Source: Micromonospora noduli | GTDB taxonomy: Bacteria > Actinomycetota > Actinomycetes > Mycobacteriales > Micromonosporaceae | Direction of reading: 5' to 3' | Assembly: GCF_003264365.1 (NCBI RefSeq) | Contig: NZ_PYAK01000002.1 | Span: 186,001 to 250,000 of the forward strand | Length of the DNA stretch: 64,000 bases | In this document: one piece after another, positions 18,059-27,800 of the stretch | Numbering within the stretch: position 1 is the stretch's first letter | Layout: the number at the start of each line of letters is the position of its first letter | Made by a program: the position numbers and the translations under genes | Notes under the pieces: generated by a model | Seen by the model: the letters and a program-made list of their open reading frames with translations, nothing else | Database searches by the model: none | Told to the model about the DNA's origin: nothing

Positions 18059-18289
18059 TCAACGGGTTGCGTCGGTGTAGACCTCGACGTCGTAGAGCAA
18101 CTGCACGTCGCGACGGCCGTTGGTGATGCCGACGAAGACCGGATCACCGGCCGGGGTGCGGCCCTGACGCCACGCCTGCTCCCGGGCGGCCTCCCGCGAC
18201 TCGTGATGGATCCTGCCCTCCTGGTGCAGTTGCAGCACGCGACGGGCAGTGGTCCGGTCGGTGTCGAGATGGATTCGCAGGAGAGGCAT
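18059..18289 (-). CDS. Small hypothetical protein
   Basis: Polar protein of 76 residues, starting MPLLRIHLDTDRTTARRV and ending VEVYTDATR, with no membrane segment or known motif. The start ATG at 18289 has an excellent ribosome site (GGAGG, 7 bases upstream), which argues that the gene is real. It is convergent with the hydrolase gene, 7 bp away, and divergent from the TetR gene, so the TetR protein may control it. Function unknown. Confidence 0.6.
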   Translation of the reverse strand: MPLLRIHLDTDRTTARRVLQLHQEGRIHHESREAAREQAWRQGRTPAGDPVFVGITNGRRDVQLLYDVEVYTDATR

Positions 18290-18351
18290 GCCGGGACCTC
18301 CTTGCGCCAACCGTCACCCCAACTTCCCTACGGACAATCACCTTACCGTCG

Positions 18352-18379
18352 TTAAATTGCCTGTCCATCTGTTTAGGAT
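18352..18379 (+). promoter_or_regulatory. Promoter of the TetR gene, likely leaderless
   Basis: A -10 box TAGGAT (18374-18379) ends 6 bases before the TetR ATG, which would make the mRNA start at the start codon. A weak -35 (TTAAAT, 18352-18357) is 16 bases upstream. Confidence 0.45.
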
Positions 18380-18385
18380 GCCTCC

Positions 18386-19111
18386 ATGACCCCCGTCGAG
18401 CCCGGCATGTCCACCTCACCCTCGACGGCGCGACCGGACAATCACGCCGCGCCGCCGGTATGGCTGCGCGCGGCGCCGTCGCGGGCGCGGCGGAAGCCAC
18501 CTTTGACCCTCGATCGAATCGTGGACGCTGCCGTGATCGTGCTGGACGAGCTCAGCGCCGAGGGCCTGACGATGCGCTGTCTCGCGCAGCGGCTCGACGT
18601 CACGGCGACCGCGTTGTACTGGCACGTGAGGACGAAGGACGACGTCCTGGACCTGGCCGTCGACCGGATCTTCGGCGAAGTGCCCGTTCCGGACACGAGC
18701 GAGAGCTGGCTGGAGGACATCCGCGTCCTCGCTCGCGCCTGGCGCCGCGCCATGCTGGATCATCCCTGGGCCGCAGGGCTCGTCGGCCGCCCCATGCTCG
18801 GTCCGAACGTGCTGGCCCGCACCGAGTTTCTGCAATCGGCGCTGGTACGCGGCGGCTGTAGCGGACTGCACCTCGCGGTGGCGACGCGCCTGCTGGCCAA
18901 CTACGTCATCGGCGCCTCGCTCACCGAAGCCACCTGGCGACGGACCACGGAGCCGGAAACCAGGGCCGCGGCCCGCGCCCATATCGTGGCGAGCGCCAAC
19001 GCCTATCCGACCCTCGACGCCTCCGGCCACCTCGACGACACCCGATGGGACGACGACCTGCTGTTCGAGGAGGGCCTCAACGGCATTCTCCGCACGGCGG
19101 CCCGAGGCTAG
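18386..19111 (+). CDS. TetR-family regulator with tetracycline-repressor-like C-terminus
   Basis: Repressor of 241 residues. After a disordered N-terminus of about 35 residues comes the helix-turn-helix (LTLDRIVDAAVIVLDELSAE; LAQRLDVTATALYWHVRTKDDVLDL, about 40-90). The longer C-terminal ligand domain resembles the TetR class C domain (ARAWRRAMLDHPWAAGLVG). Such proteins usually control a neighbouring gene; here the divergent 76-aa gene is closest. An ATG at 18407 is an alternative start, but the -10 box placement favours 18386. Confidence 0.87.
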   Translation: MTPVEPGMSTSPSTARPDNHAAPPVWLRAAPSRARRKPPLTLDRIVDAAVIVLDELSAEGLTMRCLAQRLDVTATALYWHVRTKDDVLDLAVDRIFGEVPVPDTSESWLEDIRVLARAWRRAMLDHPWAAGLVGRPMLGPNVLARTEFLQSALVRGGCSGLHLAVATRLLANYVIGASLTEATWRRTTEPETRAAARAHIVASANAYPTLDASGHLDDTRWDDDLLFEEGLNGILRTAARG

Positions 19112-19285
19112 CGAGCGAGCCCCATCGGTACCGGTGCCACCAGGCGTCGCCAATCCCGCACCGTCCGGAACGAGGAAGAGGCTGGGACCTCGTGCAGATG
19201 GCCCGACCAGCCGTATCGTGGGACACGGAGGCGACGATCCGCCGTCTTCGATGAAGTTCCTCCCGCAGCGGTCGAGGAGAACGAG

Positions 19286-19684
19286 ATGACTGGTCTGGCG
19301 GCCGTCAGCGCAATCGTGGGTGTCCTGCTCGTCGGTCTCGTGGTCCTGGTCCGCAAGCCGACCAACACCCGGTCGGTGCTCAGATGGTCGGCCCTGGCGA
19401 TCACCGCGCTGGTGGCCGCCGTGCTGGCTCCCTTCACCGTGGACGACTCGGGCACCGCGGCCAGCTATCTGCTCGGCGTTCCCGTTGTCGCGGCACTGCT
19501 GCCCGTTCTCGCGCAGCGGATCGGTCGACTGGCAGTCGTCGCCGATGTGGTGGCCGCGCTCGTCCTCACCGGCTGGGGGCTGCTGCTCGGGTTGGGCATC
19601 GGTGTCGCGTTCCTACCAGCGGTGATACTCCTGATCGCCAGCGCCGCGGGCACCTGGGCGCCGCGACCGTCCACCATCACGTGA
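19286..19684 (+). CDS. Small integral membrane protein
   Basis: 132 residues with about four hydrophobic segments (starting at about 5, 35, 58 and 85) and a short polar tail, no known family motif. GAGGAG sits 6 bases before the ATG. It is convergent with the HAF-repeat protein gene, 5 bp away. Function unknown. Confidence 0.65.
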   Translation: MTGLAAVSAIVGVLLVGLVVLVRKPTNTRSVLRWSALAITALVAAVLAPFTVDDSGTAASYLLGVPVVAALLPVLAQRIGRLAVVADVVAALVLTGWGLLLGLGIGVAFLPAVILLIASAAGTWAPRPSTIT

Positions 19685-19689
19685 CCCGG

Positions 19690-20862
19690 TCACTGCCGGT
19701 TGCACCGCCACACCAGCGGCCGATACGCCTGGTTCTCGTAGACGGCCCCGACCACCGTCAGACCGTCGTCGCTGATTCCCTCTGCCGTGTACGTGCCCGC
19801 CTCGGTCACCCGGACCTCGGGTTGGCCCGGCAACCGGCGGGAGGTGCCGTCCGGGGCCACGACCAGCGGCGCACCGTCGACGACCAGCACATCGCCATTG
19901 CCGGCGATGCCGCTCGCCCCCGGGAAGGGCAGCAGGCTCACCGCTCCGGTGGCGAGATTCCACCGCACCGGCAGCATCTGCACGGCGCCGCTCCGTCGGC
20001 CGCCGGGAACCATGCCGATCGCCCATTCGCCCCGCGCCGAGTCGACCGACGCCCGCGGGTAGCCGTCGGGCACTGCCAGCGCCGCCCCGACGCCCCGCGG
20101 CGTCCACCGGTAGGGCCGATCGCCCACGGTGCCGACGATCGTGCCGTCCTCGGTGATCCCGGTCGCGGACGACCCCCGCTGGCCGATCAGCCGGTACTTC
20201 TGGGGGTGGTCCGTCGACCACAGCACGGCCTGGTGCGAGTCGTCGGATTTGCGGGCGGTGCCGACGATGTCGCCCCGACCGTTGACGGCGTGCACGAGCA
20301 CCGCGTCGTAGCCGGGCGGGGTGGCCAGGACACGCAGCTTCCCGTCCCGGTACAGCCAGCCGGTGCCGTCGCCGTTGGTGCCGACCACATAGCCACGGGT
20401 GTTGACCGCTGCCGCGTGCCGCGCGGTCGCCGGCAGGACGACCGGCCGGCCGTCGGTCCACAGCACGACCCGTCCGTCCTCCCGCCCAGTGCCGATGTCG
20501 CCGACGATGTGCCGTCCGGTGGGATCGACCCCGCTGGCCACCGCGACCGGACCGCCGACCGGCTGCGGCAACCACGACGCCTGGCAGGTGACCGTCGGGC
20601 GCGGGGCGGCCGACCCGGTCACCGCCGGTGACACGGCGATCGCCGGCGTGTTGGGAACTGGCGGGCTGGTGGTCCCGCCGACCTGGACGGCACCCACGAC
20701 ACCGACCCCGGCCAGCACCGTCAGCGCGGCGATTCCGCCGACTCGGCGACGCTGGCGGCGCCGCCGACCGTCGCGGACCGCCCGGCTCAGGTCGACCCGC
20801 GGCTCCGGTACCGGCACCGAGCGCAGCAGCTCGGCGATCCGCTGATCGTCCACCGTGGTCAT
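19690..20862 (-). CDS. Membrane-anchored protein with HAF-like repeats, coupled to a sigma factor
   Basis: 390 residues from the ATG at 20862, which overlaps the stop of the sigma-factor gene (ATGA). The cytoplasmic N-terminus (MTTVDDQRIAELLRS, then an Arg-rich stretch) leads into one membrane helix at about 52-70 (GIAALTVLAGVGVVGAVQVG). The large outside part is a row of at least five degenerate repeats of the form A-x-x-V-N-x-x-G-x-x-V-G (for example AAVNTRGYVVGT, HAVNGRGDIVGT, TGITEDGTIVGT), as in extracellular HAF or beta-propeller-like repeats. Position and topology suggest a role as regulator (anti-sigma-like) of the sigma factor. No classical zinc-binding anti-sigma motif is seen. Confidence 0.78.
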   Translation of the reverse strand: MTTVDDQRIAELLRSVPVPEPRVDLSRAVRDGRRRRQRRRVGGIAALTVLAGVGVVGAVQVGGTTSPPVPNTPAIAVSPAVTGSAAPRPTVTCQASWLPQPVGGPVAVASGVDPTGRHIVGDIGTGREDGRVVLWTDGRPVVLPATARHAAAVNTRGYVVGTNGDGTGWLYRDGKLRVLATPPGYDAVLVHAVNGRGDIVGTARKSDDSHQAVLWSTDHPQKYRLIGQRGSSATGITEDGTIVGTVGDRPYRWTPRGVGAALAVPDGYPRASVDSARGEWAIGMVPGGRRSGAVQMLPVRWNLATGAVSLLPFPGASGIAGNGDVLVVDGAPLVVAPDGTSRRLPGQPEVRVTEAGTYTAEGISDDGLTVVGAVYENQAYRPLVWRCNRQ

Positions 20863-21374
20863 CTCGGGCTCCTCACTGACATCTCGGTGACGTCGAGCAC
20901 CTGGCGGACGGCCGCCAGCGCCCGAGCCGTCTGCGACTTCACGTTGCCTTCGGAGCAGCCCATCGCTGCGGCCGTGTCGCTCAGCGACAGGTCGCACAGG
21001 AACCGCAGGACCAGCACGGTGCGCTGGCCACGTGGGAGGCGGGCGAGCGCCGCGAGCAGGCTGTCCCGCTCGGCCAGGTCGTCGTGCGGCGTCACCGGCG
21101 AGCGCTCCGGCTCCGGCACCGACCCCAGCAGGCGAACCTTCGCCCAGCTCAACCGCTTCTCATCGACGAGCTTGTGCACCAGCATCCGGTGTACGTACGC
21201 GTCGACGTTGTCGGCCCGGCTGACCCGGCGCCAGTTCACGTAGAGCGCCGTGACAGTCTGCTGCACCACGTCATCGGCCAGATGGGCGTCGCCGCACATC
21301 AGGAACGCGGTCCGATGCAGGCTCGGCAGTCGCGCGGAGACGTACTCCACGAACTCACCCTCGGCATCCACCAT
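20859..21374 (-). CDS. RNA polymerase sigma factor, SigE family (ECF)
   Basis: 171 residues, with sigma region 2 (FVEYVSARLPSLHRTAFLMCGD; ADDVVQQTVTALYVNW) and region 4 (LPRGQRTVLVLRFLCDLSLSDTAAAMGCSEGNVKSQTARALAAVR). This is the actinobacterial SigE-like extracytoplasmic-function group. A strong purine-rich ribosome site (GGAGGAGGGAG) precedes the ATG. Its stop overlaps the start of the membrane repeat protein, so the two are made together, as with sigma/anti-sigma pairs. Confidence 0.9.
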   Translation of the reverse strand: MVDAEGEFVEYVSARLPSLHRTAFLMCGDAHLADDVVQQTVTALYVNWRRVSRADNVDAYVHRMLVHKLVDEKRLSWAKVRLLGSVPEPERSPVTPHDDLAERDSLLAALARLPRGQRTVLVLRFLCDLSLSDTAAAMGCSEGNVKSQTARALAAVRQVLDVTEMSVRSPR

Positions 21375-21480
21375 CGAGGCTCCCTCCTCCGCAAGCTCGA
21401 CGGGACCGGACCATCATCAGGTTGCGTCCCGTCGAAGAACGCTCGGAAGCCCTACCGCCCGGCCGCCGCGCGCCACGGTC

Positions 21481-22659
21481 TCAGCCGACGGCGCTGGCCA
21501 TCCGGTGTACCGCCTCGATGATGAGCTCCGGCGCGGTGGCCAGGTTCAATCGGACATGCCCCACACCGCCGGTGCCGAACGCCAGTCCGGAGTTCAGCGC
21601 CACCCGGCCACGGTCGAGGAACACGCTGGCCGGGTCGTCGCCGAGGCCCAGGGCGCGGCAGTCCAGCCAGGCCAGATAGGTGGCCTGACCGGGCTGGTAG
21701 CGGACGGCCGGCAGGTGCTCGGCGAGCAGCGCGGTCAGGAGCCGACGGTTGTCGTCCAGGCCGGTCAACACTGCGTCGAGCCACTCGCCGCCGTCGCGGA
21801 AGGCAGCGGTGTGGGCGATCACGCCGAGGTGGCTGGTGCCGACGCTGACCCCGAACGGGACACGGGCGAGGTCCCCGGCCGCGGCCGGGCCGGCGACCAG
21901 GAGCCCGCCGCGCAGGCCGGCCAGGTTCCAGCCCTTGGAGGCGGACATCAGCGACAGGCCGTTCTCCGCGCCGGGCACCGAGAGGTACGGCACGAATCGC
22001 GCTCCCCCAGCCACCACGGGAGCGTGGATCTCGTCGGCGACCACCCGCACCCCGTGCCGCTGGGCCAGTTCGGCGACGGCGGTCAACTCGGCCGCGCTGT
22101 GCATGACGCCGGTCGGGTTGTGCGGGCTGCAGAGCAGGTACGCGGCCGGCCGGCCACCGGCGCGAGCCCGCCGGAACGCGTCCCCCAGCGCGTCGAGGTC
22201 GATCCGCAGGTCCTCGCCGAGCGGTGCCTCCACGATCCGGCGCTCCGCGTGCGCCACTGACTCATAGAACGGCGGGTAGACCGGGCAGTTGACGACCACC
22301 GCGTCTCCCGGGTCGGTGACCAGTCGCAGCGCCTCGACGACGCCGTGCATGACGTCGGGCACGAGCGCGGTGCGCTCCACGGCCAGCCCGTCCCAGCCCC
22401 ACCGCCGTGCAGCGAACTCGGCCACCGCCTGTGGGTACGCCGTTCCGGCGGTGTAGCCGGTGTCGCCGCGCGCGACGGCGTCGGTGATCGCCAGTGCGAC
22501 CGGCTCGGCCAGGGGCACGTCCATCTCCGCCACCCAGAGCGGCAGCACGTCGTCGGGGTACTCCCGCCACTTGAGGCTCGTCCGCTGCCGGAGCTGGTGG
22601 ATCGTGAGCTGGCGGAGGGGATTGACAGCGGTTCGCGCACCACTGAGCAGGCCACTCAT
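21481..22659 (-). CDS. PLP-dependent aminotransferase, MalY/PatB (C-S lyase) type
   Basis: Fold-type I pyridoxal-phosphate enzyme of 392 residues, the usual length. The N-terminal [22 protein letters not shown] is typical of the MalY/PatB branch, many of which cleave cystathionine or cysteine conjugates (beta C-S lyases). [18 protein letters not shown] and [12 protein letters not shown] (Schiff-base Lys) mark the cofactor site; a C-terminal Arg (VRLNLA) binds the carboxylate. Start ATG 22659 has only a weak GGTGGGG before it. It appears to be a single-gene unit. Confidence 0.88.
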   Translation of the reverse strand: MSGLLSGARTAVNPLRQLTIHQLRQRTSLKWREYPDDVLPLWVAEMDVPLAEPVALAITDAVARGDTGYTAGTAYPQAVAEFAARRWGWDGLAVERTALVPDVMHGVVEALRLVTDPGDAVVVNCPVYPPFYESVAHAERRIVEAPLGEDLRIDLDALGDAFRRARAGGRPAAYLLCSPHNPTGVMHSAAELTAVAELAQRHGVRVVADEIHAPVVAGGARFVPYLSVPGAENGLSLMSASKGWNLAGLRGGLLVAGPAAAGDLARVPFGVSVGTSHLGVIAHTAAFRDGGEWLDAVLTGLDDNRRLLTALLAEHLPAVRYQPGQATYLAWLDCRALGLGDDPASVFLDRGRVALNSGLAFGTGGVGHVRLNLATAPELIIEAVHRMASAVG

Positions 22660-22942
22660 GTCCCCACCCTATTCCCTGCCTCCGGCCGACGCCTCGGGTA
22701 ACCACTGATGTGTCCACTGTGGTCGTATCGGAAGGATTTCCGGAGACGGTTTTGGCATTGACCAGTGTCTTTGTGTTTGGGATCGTCGTACCGCTCGGAA
22801 TCAACGGCGAAACATTGCTGCGGGTTGCTGGTTCATAACCTAGGCTCCCGAATATCCACATCGACGGCCCGCCCTCACGCCGTGCCAGCCACCGACCTCG
22901 CACGCCGGCCATCGCAACCCTCGACGCCGATTGGAGTATTCG

Positions 22943-23989
22943 ATGACCTGGCGTCCCACCATTGCCGCACTGGCCGGCCTGTGCCTGGCGGTCAGCGCCA
23001 CGCCGTTGCCCGCCGGTGCTGCCGCCGACGCTGCGCATGTCAGCGCTCACGCCGCGCTGGCCGGTCCGCCCGGCGCACCGCCCGGGGCCTGCCCGACGGG
23101 GGCCAGTTACGGTCCACCGCTGCCGGCCAGCACCATGACGGCCCCGCGCATCCAGGGCGGGTTCACGTTCCTCGAAGGGCCGGTCTGGGTCGCCGACGGC
23201 GGCTACCTGCTGATGTCGGACATGACCGCCGGCACCGGGCCGTACAACGTCCAGCCGTCGACGATCCGCCGGTTCACCCCGCCAGCCGGCTTCGACACGT
23301 TCATCGCCGACGCCGGCAGCAACGGCCTGGCACTCAGCGCCGACGGCCAGCAGCTCGTCGCGGCCACCCACGACCAGCGCAGCGTGTCCGCGTACCGGTT
23401 GAGCGACCGGGCCCGCAGCACCGTCGCGCCGAACTACCAGGGCCGGGCGTTCAACTCGCCGAACGACGTCGCGGTCCGTTCCGACGGCGTCGTCTACTTC
23501 ACCGACCCCAACTTCCAGCGCGGCAACCGCCCAGACCAGATGAGCGGGCGTACCAGCGTCTTCCGCGTCTCCAACGGGCAGGTGTCGCTGGTCGACGACC
23601 GGTTGCGCCAACCCAACGGCATCTCGCTCTCGCCGGACGGGACCGCGCTGTACGTGGGCGCCTACTCCGAGAACAAGATCTACAAGTACGCGGTCCAGCC
23701 CGACGGCAGCATCGGCGCTCGCAGCGTCTTCGTGAACTACATCGGCGGCCCGGACGGCGGCACGATCGACTGCGCCGGCAACGTGTACTGGACCTCGGGC
23801 GGGGATTCCCTGGTCCACGTCTACTCCCCGGCGGGCACCCAGCTCGGCACGATCCGGTCCGGCAACTCCGGCACGACCAACGTGGCGTTCGGGGGCCCCG
23901 ACCGGCAGACCCTCTTCGTCACGTCGGGCCGGTGGGGCGACTCCGGGCTGTACAGCGTGCGACTCAACGTCCCCGGCTATCCGTACTGA
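22943..23989 (+). CDS. Secreted SMP-30/gluconolactonase-like beta-propeller protein
   Basis: 348 residues from ATG 22943 (GGAG 6 bases upstream). A signal peptide spans about residues 1-28 (IAALAGLCLAVSATPLPAGA). The mature part has six-bladed propeller features of the SMP-30/gluconolactonase/LRE family: FLEGPVWVADGGYLLMSD with the metal-binding Glu, FNSPNDVAVRSDGVVYFTDP, RQPNGISLSPDGTALYVG with Asn and Asp ligands, and GTIDCAGNVYWT. Members hydrolyse lactones; export suggests action on sugar lactones outside the cell, which is inference. The 283 bp upstream hold no gene and no convincing promoter. Confidence 0.82.
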   Translation: MTWRPTIAALAGLCLAVSATPLPAGAAADAAHVSAHAALAGPPGAPPGACPTGASYGPPLPASTMTAPRIQGGFTFLEGPVWVADGGYLLMSDMTAGTGPYNVQPSTIRRFTPPAGFDTFIADAGSNGLALSADGQQLVAATHDQRSVSAYRLSDRARSTVAPNYQGRAFNSPNDVAVRSDGVVYFTDPNFQRGNRPDQMSGRTSVFRVSNGQVSLVDDRLRQPNGISLSPDGTALYVGAYSENKIYKYAVQPDGSIGARSVFVNYIGGPDGGTIDCAGNVYWTSGGDSLVHVYSPAGTQLGTIRSGNSGTTNVAFGGPDRQTLFVTSGRWGDSGLYSVRLNVPGYPY

Positions 23990-24003
23990 CCAACGGCGGG
24001 ATG

Positions 24004-24041
24004 GCGCGCCGCTTCCGTCGTAGCCCGACGAGGCGGCGCGC
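24004..24041. terminator. Hairpin between convergent genes
   Basis: Arms GCGCGCCGC (24004-24012) and GCGGCGCGC (24033-24041), with an inner CGTCG/CGACG pairing, lie after the SMP-30-like gene and reach the stop codon of the opposing membrane gene. Confidence 0.5.
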
Positions 24042-24679
24042 TATCCGGTGGTCGCGGCGATGAACACCACCGCCCCGACGACCACCAGGGCGGCGGCCAG
24101 GAAGGTCTGCCGGCGGGCCCGGCGCAACGCCTCCCGGACCTGCCAGGCGTGGGCCGTGGCGAGCAGCCAGCGCAGGTACGGGTCGGTCCGGGCGATGTTG
24201 CGGCGCGCGGTGGCGAGCCCTGCCCGGAGGGCGTCCCGCTCCTGCGGCGGGGCCGTCGACAGGCGATGGGTGATCTCCGCAGCGATCCGGCGATGACGCA
24301 GCAGACCGTCGACGTCACCGGCGTACCCGCCGAAGTGGTACCAGGGCTCGGCCTCCAGCCGCTCGCGCAGGCCGCGCAGCTCCGGCCCGGTGAGCGTCGC
24401 CGGCGTGGTCATCGGCGGGACGAGCACCTCGCTGGTCCGCCAGATCGCCCAGGCCACGCCGAGCAGCGTCACCAGCAGACCGCCGCCCGCCCACACCGCA
24501 TGAGCCCAGTCGGTGACCTTGCCGGCGGCGATCAGCGGGCCGCCGCCGAGCAGCAGCGCGCCCACCGCGCCGGCCGAGGAGATGATCCACCGTGCCGCCG
24601 CCCGACTGTCCGCGACCGAGTCCAACGGGGACGGCAGCGCGTCCAACCCCGCGCCGCTCGTCGGCGATTCCCCGGTCAT
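24041..24679 (-). CDS. Membrane protein coupled to a 53-aa protein, next to a CHAT gene
   Basis: 212 residues with two hydrophobic segments near the N-terminus (about 33-52 and 60-80, as a hairpin) and one at the very C-terminus (FLAAALVVVGAVVFIAATTG). The polar part between is Arg/Glu-rich, about 100 residues, and helical (RGLRERLEAEPWYHFGGYAGDVDGLLRHRRIAAEI). No known family recognised. Its ATG overlaps the stop of the small gene upstream. The pair diverges from the CHAT-NB-ARC-TPR gene, so it may be a membrane partner or effector; this is inference. Confidence 0.7.
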   Translation of the reverse strand: MTGESPTSGAGLDALPSPLDSVADSRAAARWIISSAGAVGALLLGGGPLIAAGKVTDWAHAVWAGGGLLVTLLGVAWAIWRTSEVLVPPMTTPATLTGPELRGLRERLEAEPWYHFGGYAGDVDGLLRHRRIAAEITHRLSTAPPQERDALRAGLATARRNIARTDPYLRWLLATAHAWQVREALRRARRQTFLAAALVVVGAVVFIAATTG

Positions 24680-24837
24680 CGGGGGTCGTCGCGGAAGACG
24701 ACACCCAGCGGGCCGTTGGCGTCGTCGGGCAGATCGGTGTACGGAACCCAGCGCTGGCCGTCGAAGAACTCCAGCTCGCCGCTGTCGTTGATCCGCACGG
24801 CGTTGACTTGCGCAAGCTCCTCAGGATCGTCAGCCAT
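24676..24837 (-). CDS. 53-aa acidic protein, first gene of the pair
   Basis: Found by reading the minus strand from the ATG at 24837. It begins MADDPEELAQVNAVRIN, continues with a GELEFFDGQRWVPY stretch, and ends VVFRDDPR before a TGA that overlaps the ATG of the membrane gene (ATGA). The aromatic centre resembles short domains of the form 'W-D-G-x-x-W-x-P-Y' seen in other actinobacterial proteins. The coupling and good coding character support a real gene. Its start is 62 bp from that of the divergent CHAT protein. Function unknown. Confidence 0.7.
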   Translation of the reverse strand: MADDPEELAQVNAVRINDSGELEFFDGQRWVPYTDLPDDANGPLGVVFRDDPR

Positions 24838-24899
24838 GGATACAGTATCGGTCAGTCCGGCAATCCACCCCGGCGTCGGGGCGTCCGCAGGGGGCCTTC

Positions 24900-27800
24900 G
24901 TGATCCGGTTGACAGTCAGCGCGACCGACGTGGTCCTGGCCGTCCGGGACGACCGGCGCCGACACCCGGTGGGCCCAGCCGATCAACGCACCGCCGACCT
25001 GCTCTGGCGGCTGCGCGGCGGCCCCTCGGTGGAGCTGTCGTACGAGGTCGGCGTCGCGCTCGGCCGCCGCTTCCTCGACGCACCCGGCGCGGCCCTGCGC
25101 GCCGAACTGGCCCGCCCCGGCCGGCACCGGCTCGGCATCGAGGTCGTCGGCCCGGCACTGGCCGACCTGCCCTGGGAGACCCTGGTGCTGCCCGGCGAGG
25201 AACTGCCGCTGGCGCTGCACCCCGACGTCGACGTCTGCCGGACCGGCTCCGACACACCGGCGCCCACGGTCCGGGTGGACGGCCCACTGCGGATGCTCGC
25301 GGCGATCGCGAGCCCGGACGACTCGACCCAGCCGCTGCTGGACCACGAGCGGGAACTCGGGCGGATCCTCGGCGCGGTGGAACCGGGGCATCGGCACGGG
25401 GTACGGGTACGCGTCCTGGAGTGGGGCAGTGCCGCGGCGATCCGGGCCGCCCTCACCGAGGAGCCGTTCCACGTCCTGCACGTCTCCAGTCACGCGCGCC
25501 CCGGCGCGCTGCTGCTGGAGACCCCCACCGGCACGGAGGACCGCGTGGACGCCGCGCGGTTCCTGGCCGAGGTGCTGCCGCCCGGCCGGACCGTGCCGTT
25601 GATCGTGCTGGCCGGCTGCTCCACCGCGCGTCAGGATCAACGGGAGCTGCCCGGGCTGGCCGGCGCGCTGCTGACCCACGGGGCGCCGGCGGTGTTGGCG
25701 ATGAACGGGACGGTCAGCGACGGGTACACCATCGAGTTCTGCGCTCGGCTCTACGAACGGTTGGCCGCCCGCAGCGAGCCGGAGTTGTTGGCGGAGGTCT
25801 CCGCCGTACGCCGCGAGCTGGCCCCGACCGCCGCCGAGTGGTGGATGCCGACGCTGTTCCTGGCCGATCCCGGGCTGCGGCTGGCCGGCGGACGGGGTGG
25901 TGCTGCCGTCGCCGCGCCGCCCGGCCAGTCGCTCGTCGGGGACGGCGTGGTGGGCGCACCCACGGACTTCGTGGGCCGCCGGGAGATCCTGCGCCGGCTG
26001 TCCCGGGGAAGGCTTCGGGTGCTCGTCCACGGCATCGGCGGGATCGGCAAGACCAGTCTCGCCGCGGAACTCGCGCGGCGGTTCCGCGACGCGGGCGGCA
26101 TCGTCGTGGCGACCCACGGCGACGCCACCGTCGACGGGATCCTCGACGAGCTGCGCCGCCAGGTGGAGAGCCGATGCGCAGGAGCGGCCCCGGACGACCC
26201 GCTGCGGCGATGGCTCGTCGTCCTCGCCGAGCCGGGCCAGGACTGGCGGCGACGGTTGGACGCGATCGGCACCGGCGACCCGGCGCTACTGCTCGTCCTC
26301 GACAACGCCGAGGACGCCCTGAACGCCGAGCACCGGTTGGCCGACACGGACCTGGCCGCGTTCCTCGCCGCCTGGGCGTCCCGCCACGAACTGGTCGTGA
26401 CCAGCCGACACCCGTTCCCGGTCGCCGGCCTCGAAACCTGTCACCTCGGTCCGCTCTCCTGGCAGGAGACCCGCAAGCTGCTCTGGCGGCTGCCGGGCGT
26501 GGGCCAACTGCCGCCGGCCGAACAGCAACGGATGTGGCACCGGCTGGGTGGCCACCCACGCGCACTGGAATACCTCGACGGCCTGCTGCGCGGCGACAAC
26601 GCCCGATCCGACGAGGTGGCCGGCCGACTGGTCGCGGCCGGCGGTGGCCGGGACGCCGGACCGGCAGCGGCCGGCACACCGCTGGCCGAGGCCGGCGCGC
26701 TGGCCGCCGAGGATGTGCTGCTGCCCCGGCTGCTCGCCCGCCTGGAGGCCGTCCCGGCGGCCCGGCGGTTGCTACTCGGTGCGGCGGTGTACCGCACCCC
26801 GGTGGACCGGGCCGGCCTCGCCTGGCAGCTCGCCGACCCGGCGGACGGCGACGACCCACCGCCGGAACCGGCGGGGTTGGACGAGTCGGTCGAGACACTG
26901 TCACAGCTGGGGCTGCTCGCCCCGGTGACCGGGGGCCACCTGGTGCACCGGTGGACGGCGGCGAGCCTGCTGCGGATCGCCGGCCGCGACGCGGTGGTCG
27001 ACGCGCACCGCCGGTCGGGCCGTTACTGGGGCTGGCGGACCCGGTCCAGCACCGACCAGCACGACTTCATCCGCCGGGCCGTCGAGGCGCGGTACCACCA
27101 CCTGGCCGCGGGTGACACCGACGAGGTCGTCACCTACTCCGAGCTGGCCTGCCAGGAGTTGCACGCGGCCGGGCACTGGGCCTGGGAGGAGAAGATCTGG
27201 CGGGAGCTACTGCCGATGGCGCCCCCGGGCTCGGCGCGCGGGGCGAGCTTCCTGAAGGGACTCGGCGACGTGCACCTCAGCCGGGGCGAGTACCCGCAGG
27301 CCACGGCGCGCTACGAGGCGGCGCTGGCCGTCTACCGGGATCTCGGCGACGACAGCGGGGTCGGCAAGCTCCTGCACCAGTTGGGCCTGGTCGCCGACAA
27401 CCGGGGTGACCGGGCGACCGCGGACCGGCTGTTCCAGGAGGCATTGGCGATCCTGAGCGGGCTCGACGACCGCGGGGCCGTCTCCCGGACCCTGCACCAG
27501 CTTGCCGGCATCGCCCGCGGCAACGGTGACGCCGAGCTGGCCATGTCGCGTTACCTCCAGGAGCTGGCGATCGCCCGGGAACTCGACGACCTGGAGGGGA
27601 TCGCGGCGAGCCACCACCAGATCGGTGTACTCGCCTTCGAGGCCCGGGACCTCGTGAAGGCGGAGCAGTGCATCCAGGTGGCGATCACCACCTACGGACG
27701 GTTGGGCGTCCGGGTCCAGCAGGGCAGCGGGCTGGTGATGCTCGGGCGGATCGCCCTCGCCCAGTTCGCGTACGAAACCGCCGAGGAGCGGGTCCGCGCC

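Noticed and set aside
22690..22715. Possible third ACATCnGATGT-type site upstream of the SMP-30-like gene
   Set aside because: Only one half-site (ctgatgtg) is present; the other half does not match.
22262..23818. Long minus-strand frame across the aminotransferase and SMP-30-like genes
   Set aside because: Antisense shadow that spans a promoter gap; no ribosome site and no family similarity.
24149..27115. A 988-codon plus-strand frame over the CHAT-NB-ARC gene
   Set aside because: Shadow of the real frame; the translation is almost only Arg, Gly, Pro and Ala and crosses the divergent promoter gap.
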